Shown: positions 32,255 through 40,358, counted from the stretch's first letter. The stretch: 64,000 bases of DNA from Kiritimatiellia bacterium (GCA_017514235.1 JAFWKK010000038.1:62001-126000), one strand, 5' to 3'. The notes: generated from the letters alone by a model not told the origin. A program made the numbers and translations.

Positions 32255-33764
32255 CAAGACGGAGAGCGAGATCACGAGTTTCCTCAGTGCGCATGGCCCG
32301 TTTGAGGATCCCCCGCTTTTCAGCAATGGCGACAGCATGGGCGAATGGATGATTCGCGCCTTTCTCGGGCGCGGCGGAAGCGCAGAGGTCTATCGCGCAG
32401 AGAACATGACCACGGGCTTAATCGCCGCATTAAAGATCCTTTGCAAATCAGACGACAGAACCCGCGAACGATTCAAACGCGAGACTCGTCTTCTTGCCGA
32501 AATCCAAAGCTCAACGTTTCCGAAGTTCTACGGGGCCGGATGTGCCGACGGACGTTTCTACATCGCAGAAGAACTATTGGGACCGATGCAAACGCCAAAA
32601 GCTGACGCAGAGGTCGCACGATTCGTGCTCGCAGTGGCGGCAGGAGTCGAGGAACTACATCGCCGAGGATTCGTCCATCGGGACATAAAGCCACAGAACG
32701 TGATGATACGCCCCGCAACAGGCGAAAGCGTTCTAATTGATATGGGGCTTGCGAAAGAAGACGACGAGGTACCGCTGCCGAGCAACGACAGAGTGTCTGT
32801 TGTCAATGGACGCGCCGTTGGCGTCGGCACACCGGGCTTCTCCGCTCCAGAGCAATTTACTGGCGGCAAAATCGGGCCGGCGACAGACATCCATGCACTC
32901 GGAATGCTGGCTAACGTCTGTTTTGACGGCAAGCCACCAAAGGCATGGACGAAGATCATCCGCCGTTCAACAAGCTCCATACCGGAACAGCGATATGCAA
33001 CCATCTCAGAATTTGCAAAGGCTATCCACCACCGCCATGCCACCAACTGGTGGCTCATCGGAATCATCTCATCATTCACCATAGCTACTGTCATGGCATA
33101 TGTCGCAATGTTCTGCAAGATTTCCGATGGGGACAATCCCCAGAAAGACAGCGAGGAGGCTACAAAAAATATTGATAAAGAACAAAAAATCGTAAAGAAA
33201 GAATTAGTGAACGCGATTCTGGATGTTGTATATCAAGGAGAGGGAGATGGCGGAGCACCTGTGGAAAAGGCCATAACGAATGGTACGATTAACGCTGAAA
33301 GCCTCTTCTGTCTTGGAGAAACTAAATACGACCATAATGTTATGGTAACACGAATTGCACTGAACGGACGGGATGTGTCGATTCCTAAGGAGGTTAGATT
33401 AGATGGAAAACAAAGAATTATGATTTCCGGTCCTGGACGTCTGACTGCTTCAATTACTGGCACACGCGATGTGAGTCTCGACCTTGGCGAACAGGCGACG
33501 CTCATAAACCTCACCTCAATACCTTATCCTGAATCCAGCATGAAGTATGTTCTTTGCGGAGCCTGCTATCTGAACTTCAAGAATCTTGATTGGCCAGCCG
33601 ATGGCGACATAAAGAATATTTGGGTAGCCGATTCTATCAGTCTTGGCGACAAAGGCATGCCGTCATTTCGTTTCCGCGGTCCGGACTCCTACGAAGAAGC
33701 CAGAAAGATTGATCAAGAGACGGACATGGAAGCAATGCGGAAAGGCATATTGCCATCATATTAA
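32247..33764 (+). CDS. Transmembrane Ser/Thr protein kinase
   Basis: A 505-residue membrane kinase. Kinase domain about 34-262: glycine loop LGRGGSAEVYRAE (40-52), Lys63 in AALKIL, HRDIKPQN (144-151, catalytic Asp145), DMG in place of DFG (165-167) and SAPEQF (199-204). One membrane segment at about 268-290, then an extracytoplasmic domain of about 205 residues that I do not recognise; it is beta-rich with VSIPKEVRLDGKQRIMISG-like strands. Catalytic residues are intact. Base composition drops from GC-rich to AT-rich just after the membrane segment (about 33150), suggesting a composite gene. A near-palindrome GGGGACAATCCCC sits at that boundary. Confidence 0.88.
   Translation: MPDKTESEITSFLSAHGPFEDPPLFSNGDSMGEWMIRAFLGRGGSAEVYRAENMTTGLIAALKILCKSDDRTRERFKRETRLLAEIQSSTFPKFYGAGCADGRFYIAEELLGPMQTPKADAEVARFVLAVAAGVEELHRRGFVHRDIKPQNVMIRPATGESVLIDMGLAKEDDEVPLPSNDRVSVVNGRAVGVGTPGFSAPEQFTGGKIGPATDIHALGMLANVCFDGKPPKAWTKIIRRSTSSIPEQRYATISEFAKAIHHRHATNWWLIGIISSFTIATVMAYVAMFCKISDGDNPQKDSEEATKNIDKEQKIVKKELVNAILDVVYQGEGDGGAPVEKAITNGTINAESLFCLGETKYDHNVMVTRIALNGRDVSIPKEVRLDGKQRIMISGPGRLTASITGTRDVSLDLGEQATLINLTSIPYPESSMKYVLCGACYLNFKNLDWPADGDIKNIWVADSISLGDKGMPSFRFRGPDSYEEARKIDQETDMEAMRKGILPSY
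33129..33141. repeat. Near-palindrome GGGGACAATCCCC
   Basis: One mismatch from the 13-base palindrome GGGGACAGTCCCC found three times in the queH-birA gene. It encodes GDNP just after the kinase membrane segment. Confidence 0.4.
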
Positions 33765-33873
33765 AACAATTCCGACATTCTCACCTGTCAGATTTTCACC
33801 TTGACGGGAAATATCCATGTGGAGGAAACTTCACATGGGGAAAGTCATTTTATCAAGAAGAACAATAATTTGC

Positions 33874-33879
33874 TATAAT
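33874..33879 (+). promoter_or_regulatory. Extended -10 promoter of the candidate RNA
   Basis: TTTGCTATAAT: TGC extended element with a perfect hexamer. Nothing coding starts within the next 400 bases. Confidence 0.55.
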
Positions 33880-33885
33880 ACGCCT

Positions 33886-34199
33886 GTCCTACGCAAGCGG
33901 GGCGAGTTGATCTTTGACATCGGCGGGAGGCAGATCGTTGCTCCCGCCACCGGCCCGAAGCCAGCAGTGGCAGACGGCAAAACCTCAGGTGATACGGCAG
34001 CACACATCTCATGCGCCAACCGCCCTGAGGAGTTGCGGAAACGCATCCGACGCCCGCAGCATGTACGCTACATCAGCGTATTGGGTTTCGTGGTAAAGCC
34101 TCTAACTTTCCAAAACGAAAAACCGAATACGATGGTGCGTCGCGTGTATCACACGCGGCGTACCTTCTTTTCTCGTTTTTCGTTAAGGTTCTTAGAGGC
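33886..34199 (+). ncRNA. Candidate structured RNA of about 310 bases
   Basis: From the predicted start near 33886 there are: a perfect 8-bp hairpin GGCGGGAG/CTCCCGCC (33922-33929 with 33941-33948); a 7-bp pairing CCTCAGG/CCTGAGG (33983-33989 with 34024-34030); and a nested element made of GCCTCTAA/TTAGAGGC (34098-34105 with 34192-34199), AACGAAAAAC/GTTTTTCGTT (34114-34123 with 34175-34184) and a 13-bp stem 34135-34147 with 34151-34163 (two G-U pairs, loop ATC). The inner stem is followed by CTTCTTTTCTCGTTTTT, which could terminate transcription, making the RNA about 290 bases. It does not match tmRNA, RNase P, 6S or SRP RNA by eye. It may equally be a leader for the zinc-ribbon genes. Confidence 0.45.
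34098..34199. repeat. 102-base imperfect palindrome
   Basis: Three nested stems of 8, 10 and 13 base pairs, as detailed for the candidate RNA. Only one copy is seen in the window. Confidence 0.75.
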
Positions 34200-34295
34200 A
34201 CCTTCCACGAGACGGGATTCAGAGGGTGCGCCGCTTTTCATTTCCGCGTCGAAGCAGCAGCATCCAGTATGGTAGACGCGAAAGGAGAACCGGCA

Positions 34296-34916
34296 ATGAA
34301 CATCAAATGCCCGCATTGCGGAACAGAATATGAGATAACACAAGCCGAGTATGGCAGAGTTGTTAGGTGTGAAGTCTGCCGCAATGAGTTTGTTGCGGGG
34401 ATTTCAAAAACCTCAAATATTCTTGGATTACACTCAGAACAAGAATGTAAACTTGGACAAAGAAAAAATACGTCACGGCAAGAAACTCAGCCGACAAAAA
34501 CCGATATTCATCAACATACGACTGGACACCGAAGGATATCCAGTAGTGGAGGCTTACGAGCGCCTGTACGTATTACTGGACACCGAAGGATATGTACGCA
34601 CTGTGGAGAGATTGCAGACGCGCCAAAAGCAGGACAAGAAACAGCCATAAAAGCCATAGTAGTAGGTACGGGTGTAACCTTTTTCCTAGTATTCCTAGTG
34701 CTTCTCATAGCCAGCATTCTTATGATGAACTTGATCTTATTATTAATCTCCTTCATATTACCCATGATTATATCTGTTCTCACTCGGCCAATGGTCAAGA
34801 ACCTACATGATGCAATAACAACTTGTCCCCATTGTAAATGCAATAACTGTCTTGTGGATTTAAATAGTCCAATGGGTAAAAAGGTATTTAATGAAACACA
34901 TCCCAATGGCTTCTGA
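34296..34916 (+). CDS. Zinc-ribbon membrane protein, paralogue 1
   Basis: A 206-residue protein starting MNIKCPHCGTEYE. The zinc ribbon uses CPHC (5-8) and CEVC (25-28). A Ser/Thr/His/Arg-rich linker follows, with two copies of TGHRRI and a second CTHCG motif (about 102-106); then two membrane segments (about 117-136 and 138-160), and a C-terminal CPHCKCNNC. The gene has an AAAGGAGA ribosome site. First of five tandem paralogues sharing the same N-terminal cassette. No function is known; CxxC ribbons of this MJ0042-like kind are often placed at the start of bacterial membrane proteins. Confidence 0.75.
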   Translation: MNIKCPHCGTEYEITQAEYGRVVRCEVCRNEFVAGISKTSNILGLHSEQECKLGQRKNTSRQETQPTKTDIHQHTTGHRRISSSGGLRAPVRITGHRRICTHCGEIADAPKAGQETAIKAIVVGTGVTFFLVFLVLLIASILMMNLILLLISFILPMIISVLTRPMVKNLHDAITTCPHCKCNNCLVDLNSPMGKKVFNETHPNGF

Positions 34917-34966
34917 AACGAAAATTCAACAACAAGCAATATGCTATTGTCAAGGAGATATAGTAA

Positions 34967-35701
34967 ATGAATATCAAATGCCCGCATTGCGGAACGGAGT
35001 ACGAAGTCGAGAAGATAGACATGTACCACTATACGAAATGTGGTGTGTGCAGCAAGGGTTTTGTCATCGGAGCCGAAACGAGCATGCAGGATTCGGCCAA
35101 AAACCATTCTTCATCCGATTCCCGCCAACGAGCACCAGCAAATCGCAATACGATGAAGAAAATGTCGATGATTTCAGACGTGGCTTTAGCTTTAGGCGTT
35201 CTCCTTGTCCTTGTCGTGAGTGCTGCCGCAGTTGGCGGGTTTTGCTTATTGGTAGGCAACACATACAACCATTTAGATCCAACAACAGTCATAGTTGAGG
35301 GAGTAAAAATCAGCACCCCAAAAAACGTAGGTTCCGGGTTCGAGAAAGCAGGGGATGGTCTTTATACCGTGACTATGTATGACTCCAGCAGTAAGGTCAT
35401 ATGGCCTGATACAATAGATATCATGAGCAGAAAAGAAAAATGGCCAATGCGTTCCATGGATGACTATGTCTCTGATTTCATTGCTTATGTTAAGAAAGAG
35501 GGGAAGCGTGCGCAGGTGATTTCTGTTGATGAGAACTATGCATATATCGAGCATGAGACGAGCACACAACGATGCTACAAGAAAATTCTTAGGGATGTGA
35601 AAAATGAGCGGTTTGTCCTCGTGTCAGCATATTATAACAAGGAGAGCACAAATGAAGATTCCATGCGGAAATGTGTTCAAGGTGCTAAGTTGGCACTGTA
35701 G
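34967..35701 (+). CDS. Zinc-ribbon membrane protein, paralogue 2
   Basis: A 244-residue protein: MNIKCPHCGTEYEVE ribbon (C5, C8, C25, C28), a polar linker, one membrane segment (about 69-93, LALGVLLVLVVSAAAVGGFCLLV), and a C-terminal domain of about 150 residues. That domain ends KKILRDVKNERFVLVSAYYN...RKCVQGAKLAL, which matches the end of paralogue 4 (IRDVKKNRFVVITG...RCVRSAQLE). It should lie on the other side of the membrane from the ribbon. Its general look (short beta strands, final helix) recalls PsbP/DUF1795-type folds, with low confidence. Ribosome site CAAGGAGA. Confidence 0.75.
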   Translation: MNIKCPHCGTEYEVEKIDMYHYTKCGVCSKGFVIGAETSMQDSAKNHSSSDSRQRAPANRNTMKKMSMISDVALALGVLLVLVVSAAAVGGFCLLVGNTYNHLDPTTVIVEGVKISTPKNVGSGFEKAGDGLYTVTMYDSSSKVIWPDTIDIMSRKEKWPMRSMDDYVSDFIAYVKKEGKRAQVISVDENYAYIEHETSTQRCYKKILRDVKNERFVLVSAYYNKESTNEDSMRKCVQGAKLAL

Positions 35702-35784
35702 ACGTAATCGTAGGGATGCTTAAAAATACGAGAGATGCAAAATGCGAGGCAACATCTAACAAAAACAAGAAATGAATCACAACA

Positions 35785-37899
35785 ATGAACATCAAATGTC
35801 CACACTGTAGTGCCGAGTACAATGTCGATGAATCGGCAAGATATCACTACACAAAATGCAAATCGTGCGGAAATGGTTTCGTAGTTGGCGCAACAGATAT
35901 CCAAAAACGGACAAAACACGCATCATTTGTACAATCACATACGACAACATCAACGAACCGGACGTTCAAATTCAAGTGTGTTGAGTGCAAGAGATGGATG
36001 TATGCAGATGAAACTGCGAAAGGCCGCATACAAGGCTGTCCATATTGTGGGGCAAGACTGGCCATTCCGAAAACCATTCCGCCGATGCTGGGTGACACGT
36101 CAGTCCCAAAAGATGTAAGGGTTCGTGTTGCTACAAATACATTCTGGCAACTGTTCACGGCTGCGCCGTGGCAAATTCGAATTTGCGCCATATGGCTTGC
36201 GATTGGTGGTTTGTCCACACTGCCCATCACCATCTACAAAGGACTTACAATACTTCTGATTTTCGTATGTATCGGCATTCCGTTTTCGCTACTATGGGCA
36301 TGGATGCTTACAAAGTGGAATTGGTCTCGCTGGATTACTATAATTGGCTCGTTCTTAAACGTGTTTTGGCTTATGGTATTACTGCTCTTTTGGGAAAGGA
36401 TGAACTTCGGCCCTAACGAGCTTATTGCGCAGATTTTCGGATCGATCATAGGAATTCCCATGGCAGTATGGCTTCTTGCACGACCTTGCGCCGCTTGGTA
36501 CAAATACCGACATGTTGGCGTGCTACAACCACCACCTGGCAAACGCCGTCCCATGTTCCTGTTCGTCATTGCCTACATAATCGCGATTGTCACAGCACAG
36601 ATTGTTGCAGGTCCGCTTTGGTTTAAGCTCGAGCATGTCGACGAGAACACTTGCCCGATAGTCACTGACATGTTGTACACAGAATCCTCGCAATCCCCAC
36701 AGGTGGGAACTGCGTATGCATTAGGCTGTAGTTTCGGCATTCAAAACTGCCACACGTGGAGTTTTGAAATCAGCAAATCACATAAATCATATTGGAGAAT
36801 CGGGAGCTTCGCAAAGTTCATTCCAGACCCTGGCTCTTCCCATGTTCCGATATCTGGATTCGATGCATTCCTAAAGACGACACAGAGTTTTTCGCATGGT
36901 ACACATACATGCACTGGAGTGTATGTCTGTTGCGGCACGGTAGAGATTGACCACAACGAATATCCAGTCCTGTGCTATATGGACGGCAAGATTGCACATA
37001 AACGTATTTCTGAGATAGAGGAGGCTGAGAGAATAGCGACGGAGACAAAAGAAAAAGAGGCGAGAATAAAAAAGATTGTCGAAACGCGCGACAAAGTCGC
37101 ATTACGGGTGAATCGGATCAACAATGTCTTGCATGGTTTAGTATATGTCGGGTTTAACGCGCAGATTGCAAGTAAAGTCAATGTTTCGATAGATACAAAA
37201 ACGGAAACGACAATAAACCTCAATCACACATTAACAATATCAAACAGCGTTGAAGAAATTGATGCCGAGCAAATGAGATTGGATAAAGAATTGAAACGAT
37301 TGGATAAAAAAGAAGGTTCACTTGAAGCATGCTATAATGTCCATAAACGCCATATCGAAGAAGCGGAGGCTGCGGAAAGGAAACGCCGAGCGGAGAAAGA
37401 AAAGGAGGCAGCAAAACGTCGCGCAGAGGAGGAAGCCCGTGAACTTGAATCCCGAAAGGAGAATTGTGTACCATGTGGTGGATCTGGCCATGTTGCTTGC
37501 ACATGTTGTAATGGCACTGGATCCATTGAGACAAGCGACTCTTATACATGTTCATCTTGTTCAGGCAATGGCACAGTCTTTAGAAATGTAAAATGCAACA
37601 GGTGTAGTGGCAAAGGTTCAACAACACAAAAGTGCTCATATTGTTGGAGGTCAGGCGGCATACGGAAAAAGAACTGTCTCTGGTGCGGAGGGAGTGGATA
37701 TAAGAACGAAGAATACTGTACTGCTTGTGGCGGTGCGGGTTCGCGCTATGCATCTGTATGTTGCAGAAGGTGCGGAGGCAGGGGAGAAATATCATCCTCA
37801 GAGAAAGTCATCTGTCCAATCTGCAGTGGCAAATGCAGACTAAAGTGTAGCCGTTGCGGTGGAAACGGCTTTACCTACAGGCCGAAAGGGATACAATGA
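35785..37899 (+). CDS. Zinc-ribbon membrane protein with coiled coil and DnaJ-like Cys repeats, paralogue 3
   Basis: A 704-residue multidomain protein. Order: N-terminal ribbon MNIKCPHCSAEYN; a second ribbon CVECKRWMYADE...CPYCGARL (about 65-90); a membrane module of four segments beginning FWQLFTAAPWQIR (about 116-240) that parallels paralogues 4 and 5; another segment about 255-273; an extracytoplasmic stretch to about 415; a long charged coiled coil (about 415-555, rich in Arg/Glu/Lys/Ala); and a C-terminal Cys-rich domain (about 560-700) with at least eight CxxCxGxG-type units, like the DnaJ zinc domain but longer. No Shine-Dalgarno sequence is evident. Its stop overlaps the next start as ATGA. 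Confidence 0.78.
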   Translation: MNIKCPHCSAEYNVDESARYHYTKCKSCGNGFVVGATDIQKRTKHASFVQSHTTTSTNRTFKFKCVECKRWMYADETAKGRIQGCPYCGARLAIPKTIPPMLGDTSVPKDVRVRVATNTFWQLFTAAPWQIRICAIWLAIGGLSTLPITIYKGLTILLIFVCIGIPFSLLWAWMLTKWNWSRWITIIGSFLNVFWLMVLLLFWERMNFGPNELIAQIFGSIIGIPMAVWLLARPCAAWYKYRHVGVLQPPPGKRRPMFLFVIAYIIAIVTAQIVAGPLWFKLEHVDENTCPIVTDMLYTESSQSPQVGTAYALGCSFGIQNCHTWSFEISKSHKSYWRIGSFAKFIPDPGSSHVPISGFDAFLKTTQSFSHGTHTCTGVYVCCGTVEIDHNEYPVLCYMDGKIAHKRISEIEEAERIATETKEKEARIKKIVETRDKVALRVNRINNVLHGLVYVGFNAQIASKVNVSIDTKTETTINLNHTLTISNSVEEIDAEQMRLDKELKRLDKKEGSLEACYNVHKRHIEEAEAAERKRRAEKEKEAAKRRAEEEARELESRKENCVPCGGSGHVACTCCNGTGSIETSDSYTCSSCSGNGTVFRNVKCNRCSGKGSTTQKCSYCWRSGGIRKKNCLWCGGSGYKNEEYCTACGGAGSRYASVCCRRCGGRGEISSSEKVICPICSGKCRLKCSRCGGNGFTYRPKGIQ

Positions 37900-39140
37900 A
37901 CATCAAATGCCCGCATTGCGGAACTGAATATGATGCCGAAGAAAACGAATACGGCAGATTTGTGAAATGTGCAGCATGCGGCAAGGGTTTTGTTGCCGGG
38001 ACATCGATTGCCAAGAAACTTGGCGAAGCGGCTGGCGCTGTAAAGGACGCGGCTAAAACCGCCACGAATGCGGCTTATGAAAAGGCGCGAAACATTGATT
38101 GGAAGGCACATGGAGAACGTGCCAAAGCTGCGGCTGACGCGGCATACGACACTGGGAAAAGGCTATACAGGTCTGCGTTGGATAAATTCGAGGAGTGGGG
38201 CTTGCGTCATAAGTTTGCACAATTCTGGCAGTTGCTATCCTCGACACCATGGCCACTACAGTTTTCCTCGGTGTACATATCTGTGTTTGGATGTGCTCTT
38301 GCTGTTTGCAACTTTATGACGACAAAGTCACTTTCTTCATTAGTCCAAGCCTCTCTAATAGTCGCAATCGCAATTGCAATTGCGCTTACGCTTGTACGTC
38401 ATAACTTCGTGCGTTGGGTACTCATCGCGTGGGGTGGATTCAACGTGATATTGTTACTCTGCGGATCACGTGACTTCGCGTTCCTTTGGCCGTTCAACAT
38501 CTGTTTTATTGTGATTGCGATCCTACTCATGATACCATCCGCTCAGCAGTGGTACAGTATCCGAAATAGAGTTTCCAATCAAGAAGCAAATATGCTTTCT
38601 AGTCGCCGAGTGTTTGCCTGTGCCACTGCTTTGGCGCTAGTCATGGGGATTTTCCTCTATACAGGCCACAGTTCGGAACGAAAAAAAACACTAGAATCTC
38701 TTGACGGCATCTTGATTGAGAAGCTTGACGGACAAACCTTCAACAAGCAGACATTCCTCGGAAAAGATATATATGTCTCCTCCATGTCTCCTTCCGACGG
38801 CCTTGCTCCGAATGTGAATATTCTCATGGACAAAATTGTCTCGGGGCAGTTGCCGACTCTTGCCGAATATGTCAAGCTGACATTCACCCAGTATAAAGCA
38901 ATGGGGTGCAATCCTTCACTTTTGGAAGAGGATGACGATTATGTGACTATGGGGGCGTCGGGCAATGGCTTTACTTTTGCCGTGAAGATAATACGGGATG
39001 TCAAAAAAAACAGATTTGTGGTCATAACTGGGACTATAAGGACAGATACGGCTGTCAGCGCCGCTAGACAAACGGATTCTTCGGCACAGCGCATTACCCA
39101 TGAAATAATACGTTGTGTACGCAGCGCTCAATTGGAGTAG
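37896..39140 (+). CDS. Zinc-ribbon membrane protein, paralogue 4
   Basis: A 414-residue protein. Ribbon MNIKCPHCGTEYDAEENEYG with C5, C8, C25, C28; an Ala/Lys amphipathic helix region (about 37-98); the FWQL...PW membrane module of about five segments (about 110-245); and a C-terminal domain (about 255-414) related to that of paralogue 2 by its final IRDVKKNRFVVITG and RCVRSAQLE blocks. The start ATG 37896 is set by the ATGA overlap with paralogue 3. Its membrane module is nearly duplicated in paralogue 5 at DNA level. Confidence 0.78.
   Translation: MNIKCPHCGTEYDAEENEYGRFVKCAACGKGFVAGTSIAKKLGEAAGAVKDAAKTATNAAYEKARNIDWKAHGERAKAAADAAYDTGKRLYRSALDKFEEWGLRHKFAQFWQLLSSTPWPLQFSSVYISVFGCALAVCNFMTTKSLSSLVQASLIVAIAIAIALTLVRHNFVRWVLIAWGGFNVILLLCGSRDFAFLWPFNICFIVIAILLMIPSAQQWYSIRNRVSNQEANMLSSRRVFACATALALVMGIFLYTGHSSERKKTLESLDGILIEKLDGQTFNKQTFLGKDIYVSSMSPSDGLAPNVNILMDKIVSGQLPTLAEYVKLTFTQYKAMGCNPSLLEEDDDYVTMGASGNGFTFAVKIIRDVKKNRFVVITGTIRTDTAVSAARQTDSSAQRITHEIIRCVRSAQLE
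38282..38680 (+). repeat. Tandem duplicate, copy 1 (membrane module of paralogue 4)
   Basis: Aligns to 39431-39829 at a constant offset of 1149 bases, with no gap noticed at the ends; long runs are identical, for example TGTGTTTGGATGTGCTCTTG in both. Confidence 0.75.
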
Positions 39141-39164
39141 GCAACACCGTAAAGGACAAGTATA

Positions 39165-40211
39165 ATGAACATCAAATGCCCGCATTGCGGAACAGGATAT
39201 GACGCTGAAGAGAGCGAATACGGCAGATTCGTAAAATGTGCGGCATGCGGCAAAGGCTTTGTTGCTGGGACTTCAGTCGCGCCATGGTCTGGCAAATCAA
39301 CAAGCACTATAAAGAATACCGCAAGAATTGCGACGAATACGATTTGTGTAAAAACGGACAGTCTGACACAATCCTTGCTATTGTATGAGTCCTCGCCATG
39401 GACAATCCGATTCTCGACAGTATACACATTTGTGTTTGGATGTGCTCTTGCTGTTTGTAACTTACTGACGGCAAAGTCACTTTCTTCATTAGTCCAATCC
39501 CTCTTCATATTCACAATCGCAATTGCAATTGCATTCGCGCTTGTACGTTATAACTTTGTGCGCTGGTTGCTTATCGTGTGGGGTGGATTCAACGCAATAT
39601 TGCTTTTCTGTGGGTCACGCGACTTCGCATTCCTTTGGCCGTTTCACATCTGCTTTATTGTGATTGCGATTCTGCTCATAACACCATCCGCTCGGCAATG
39701 GTACAATATCCAAGGTAGAGCTCATAATTTCAAAGCAAATCCGCTTTCTACTTATCGAGTATCTGCCTGTGCCACTGTTTTGGCGCTAGTCATGGGGATT
39801 TTCCTCTATGCAGGCTACAGTTTAGAACGAAAGCGGATAATAGAGTCACGGAATAACAATTATGCATACCGAGACAGCGATTCATCATCGTTAACTCTGT
39901 CGCATACAGCATCACCTCCAAGTTCGCATACAAACGCGAAGAATGCGATACGCGAAGCACTATCAAATGTCAAAAACAGGTACAGGCTAAACCTCACACG
40001 CCTTGGACTTACTGAATCATACTATGACGAGACAAATGGCATCTGCGACCTCATGCTTCTGGACATCAACAGCTGGACAAAGTATCAAATTGTCTATTAC
40101 AGAGGCTCAGAACAACTTGAGTGGCCGCGTTTGATGCAAAAGGACATGGCGGAACTTCTCATGCACGACAGGATGCTGATAGATACATACGAAAAAACGT
40201 CAAGCAGATGA
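39165..40211 (+). CDS. Zinc-ribbon membrane protein, paralogue 5
   Basis: A 348-residue protein with the ribbon MNIKCPHCGTGYDAEESEYG, a shorter linker than paralogue 4, the same membrane module (about 75-220; LSSLVQS, VRWLLIVWGGFNAILLFCGSRDFAFLWPF), and then an unrelated Ser/Thr-rich stretch and C-terminal domain (about 235-348, ending MLIDTYEKTSSR) in which NYAYRDSDSSSL starts the new part. So the membrane module is shared and the C-terminal domain exchanged. Ribosome site AAAGGAC. Last gene of the island; 147 bases with nothing recognisable follow. Confidence 0.77.
   Translation: MNIKCPHCGTGYDAEESEYGRFVKCAACGKGFVAGTSVAPWSGKSTSTIKNTARIATNTICVKTDSLTQSLLLYESSPWTIRFSTVYTFVFGCALAVCNLLTAKSLSSLVQSLFIFTIAIAIAFALVRYNFVRWLLIVWGGFNAILLFCGSRDFAFLWPFHICFIVIAILLITPSARQWYNIQGRAHNFKANPLSTYRVSACATVLALVMGIFLYAGYSLERKRIIESRNNNYAYRDSDSSSLTLSHTASPPSSHTNAKNAIREALSNVKNRYRLNLTRLGLTESYYDETNGICDLMLLDINSWTKYQIVYYRGSEQLEWPRLMQKDMAELLMHDRMLIDTYEKTSSR
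39431..39829 (+). repeat. Tandem duplicate, copy 2 (membrane module of paralogue 5)
   Basis: Second copy of the unit at 38282-38680. Sequences outside the unit, apart from the 5' ribbon cassette, are unrelated. Confidence 0.75.
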
Positions 40212-40358
40212 GTTGTCCTTTCCGCCCTCGTAGTTAATTGGCATACGAAAAGAACAGAGGAAAACTACTTAAGCGTCCGTAGCACCGATCATTGAGATGA
40301 TCATAGCAACTTAACATCTGTGATTTCTAGGATATTGAATCCGCAGGAACAAGCCGAT

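Larger units (their letters stand above)
33765..34295 (+). other. 531-base gene-free stretch with promoter and strong inverted repeats
   Basis: Between the kinase and the first zinc-ribbon gene. Contents in order: a 7-bp hairpin CCATGTG/CACATGG (33815-33838) that may end the kinase transcript, an extended -10 promoter (33874-33879), a run of hairpins ending in a 102-base imperfect palindrome (34098-34199), and a ribosome site AAAGGAGA just before 34296. An open frame of 152 codons covers part of it but crosses every hairpin and has no family resemblance; I do not call it a gene. Confidence 0.55.
34296..39203 (+). repeat. Repeated 5' cassette of the zinc-ribbon genes
   Basis: The first 27 bases of paralogues 1, 4 and 5 (34296, 37896, 39165) are identical, and paralogue 2 (34967) differs at one of them; paralogue 3 (35785) is diverged but alignable. 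Similarity then decays over about 100 bases. The pattern suggests gene conversion or recombination of the ribbon cassette. Confidence 0.7.

Noticed and set aside
34098-34199. Integron attC site
   Set aside because: The ends do not give RYYYAAC and GTTRRRY boxes (CTCTAAC and GTTAAGG fail), only one copy exists, and no integrase is in the window.
33817-34275. Open frame of 152 codons in the gap before the zinc-ribbon genes
   Set aside because: It crosses every hairpin of the candidate RNA, has no ribosome site and no family resemblance; more likely a chance frame.
31598-40358. Prophage or conjugative element
   Set aside because: No integrase, transposase, phage structural or conjugation gene was found, and the tRNA genes are 20 kb away.
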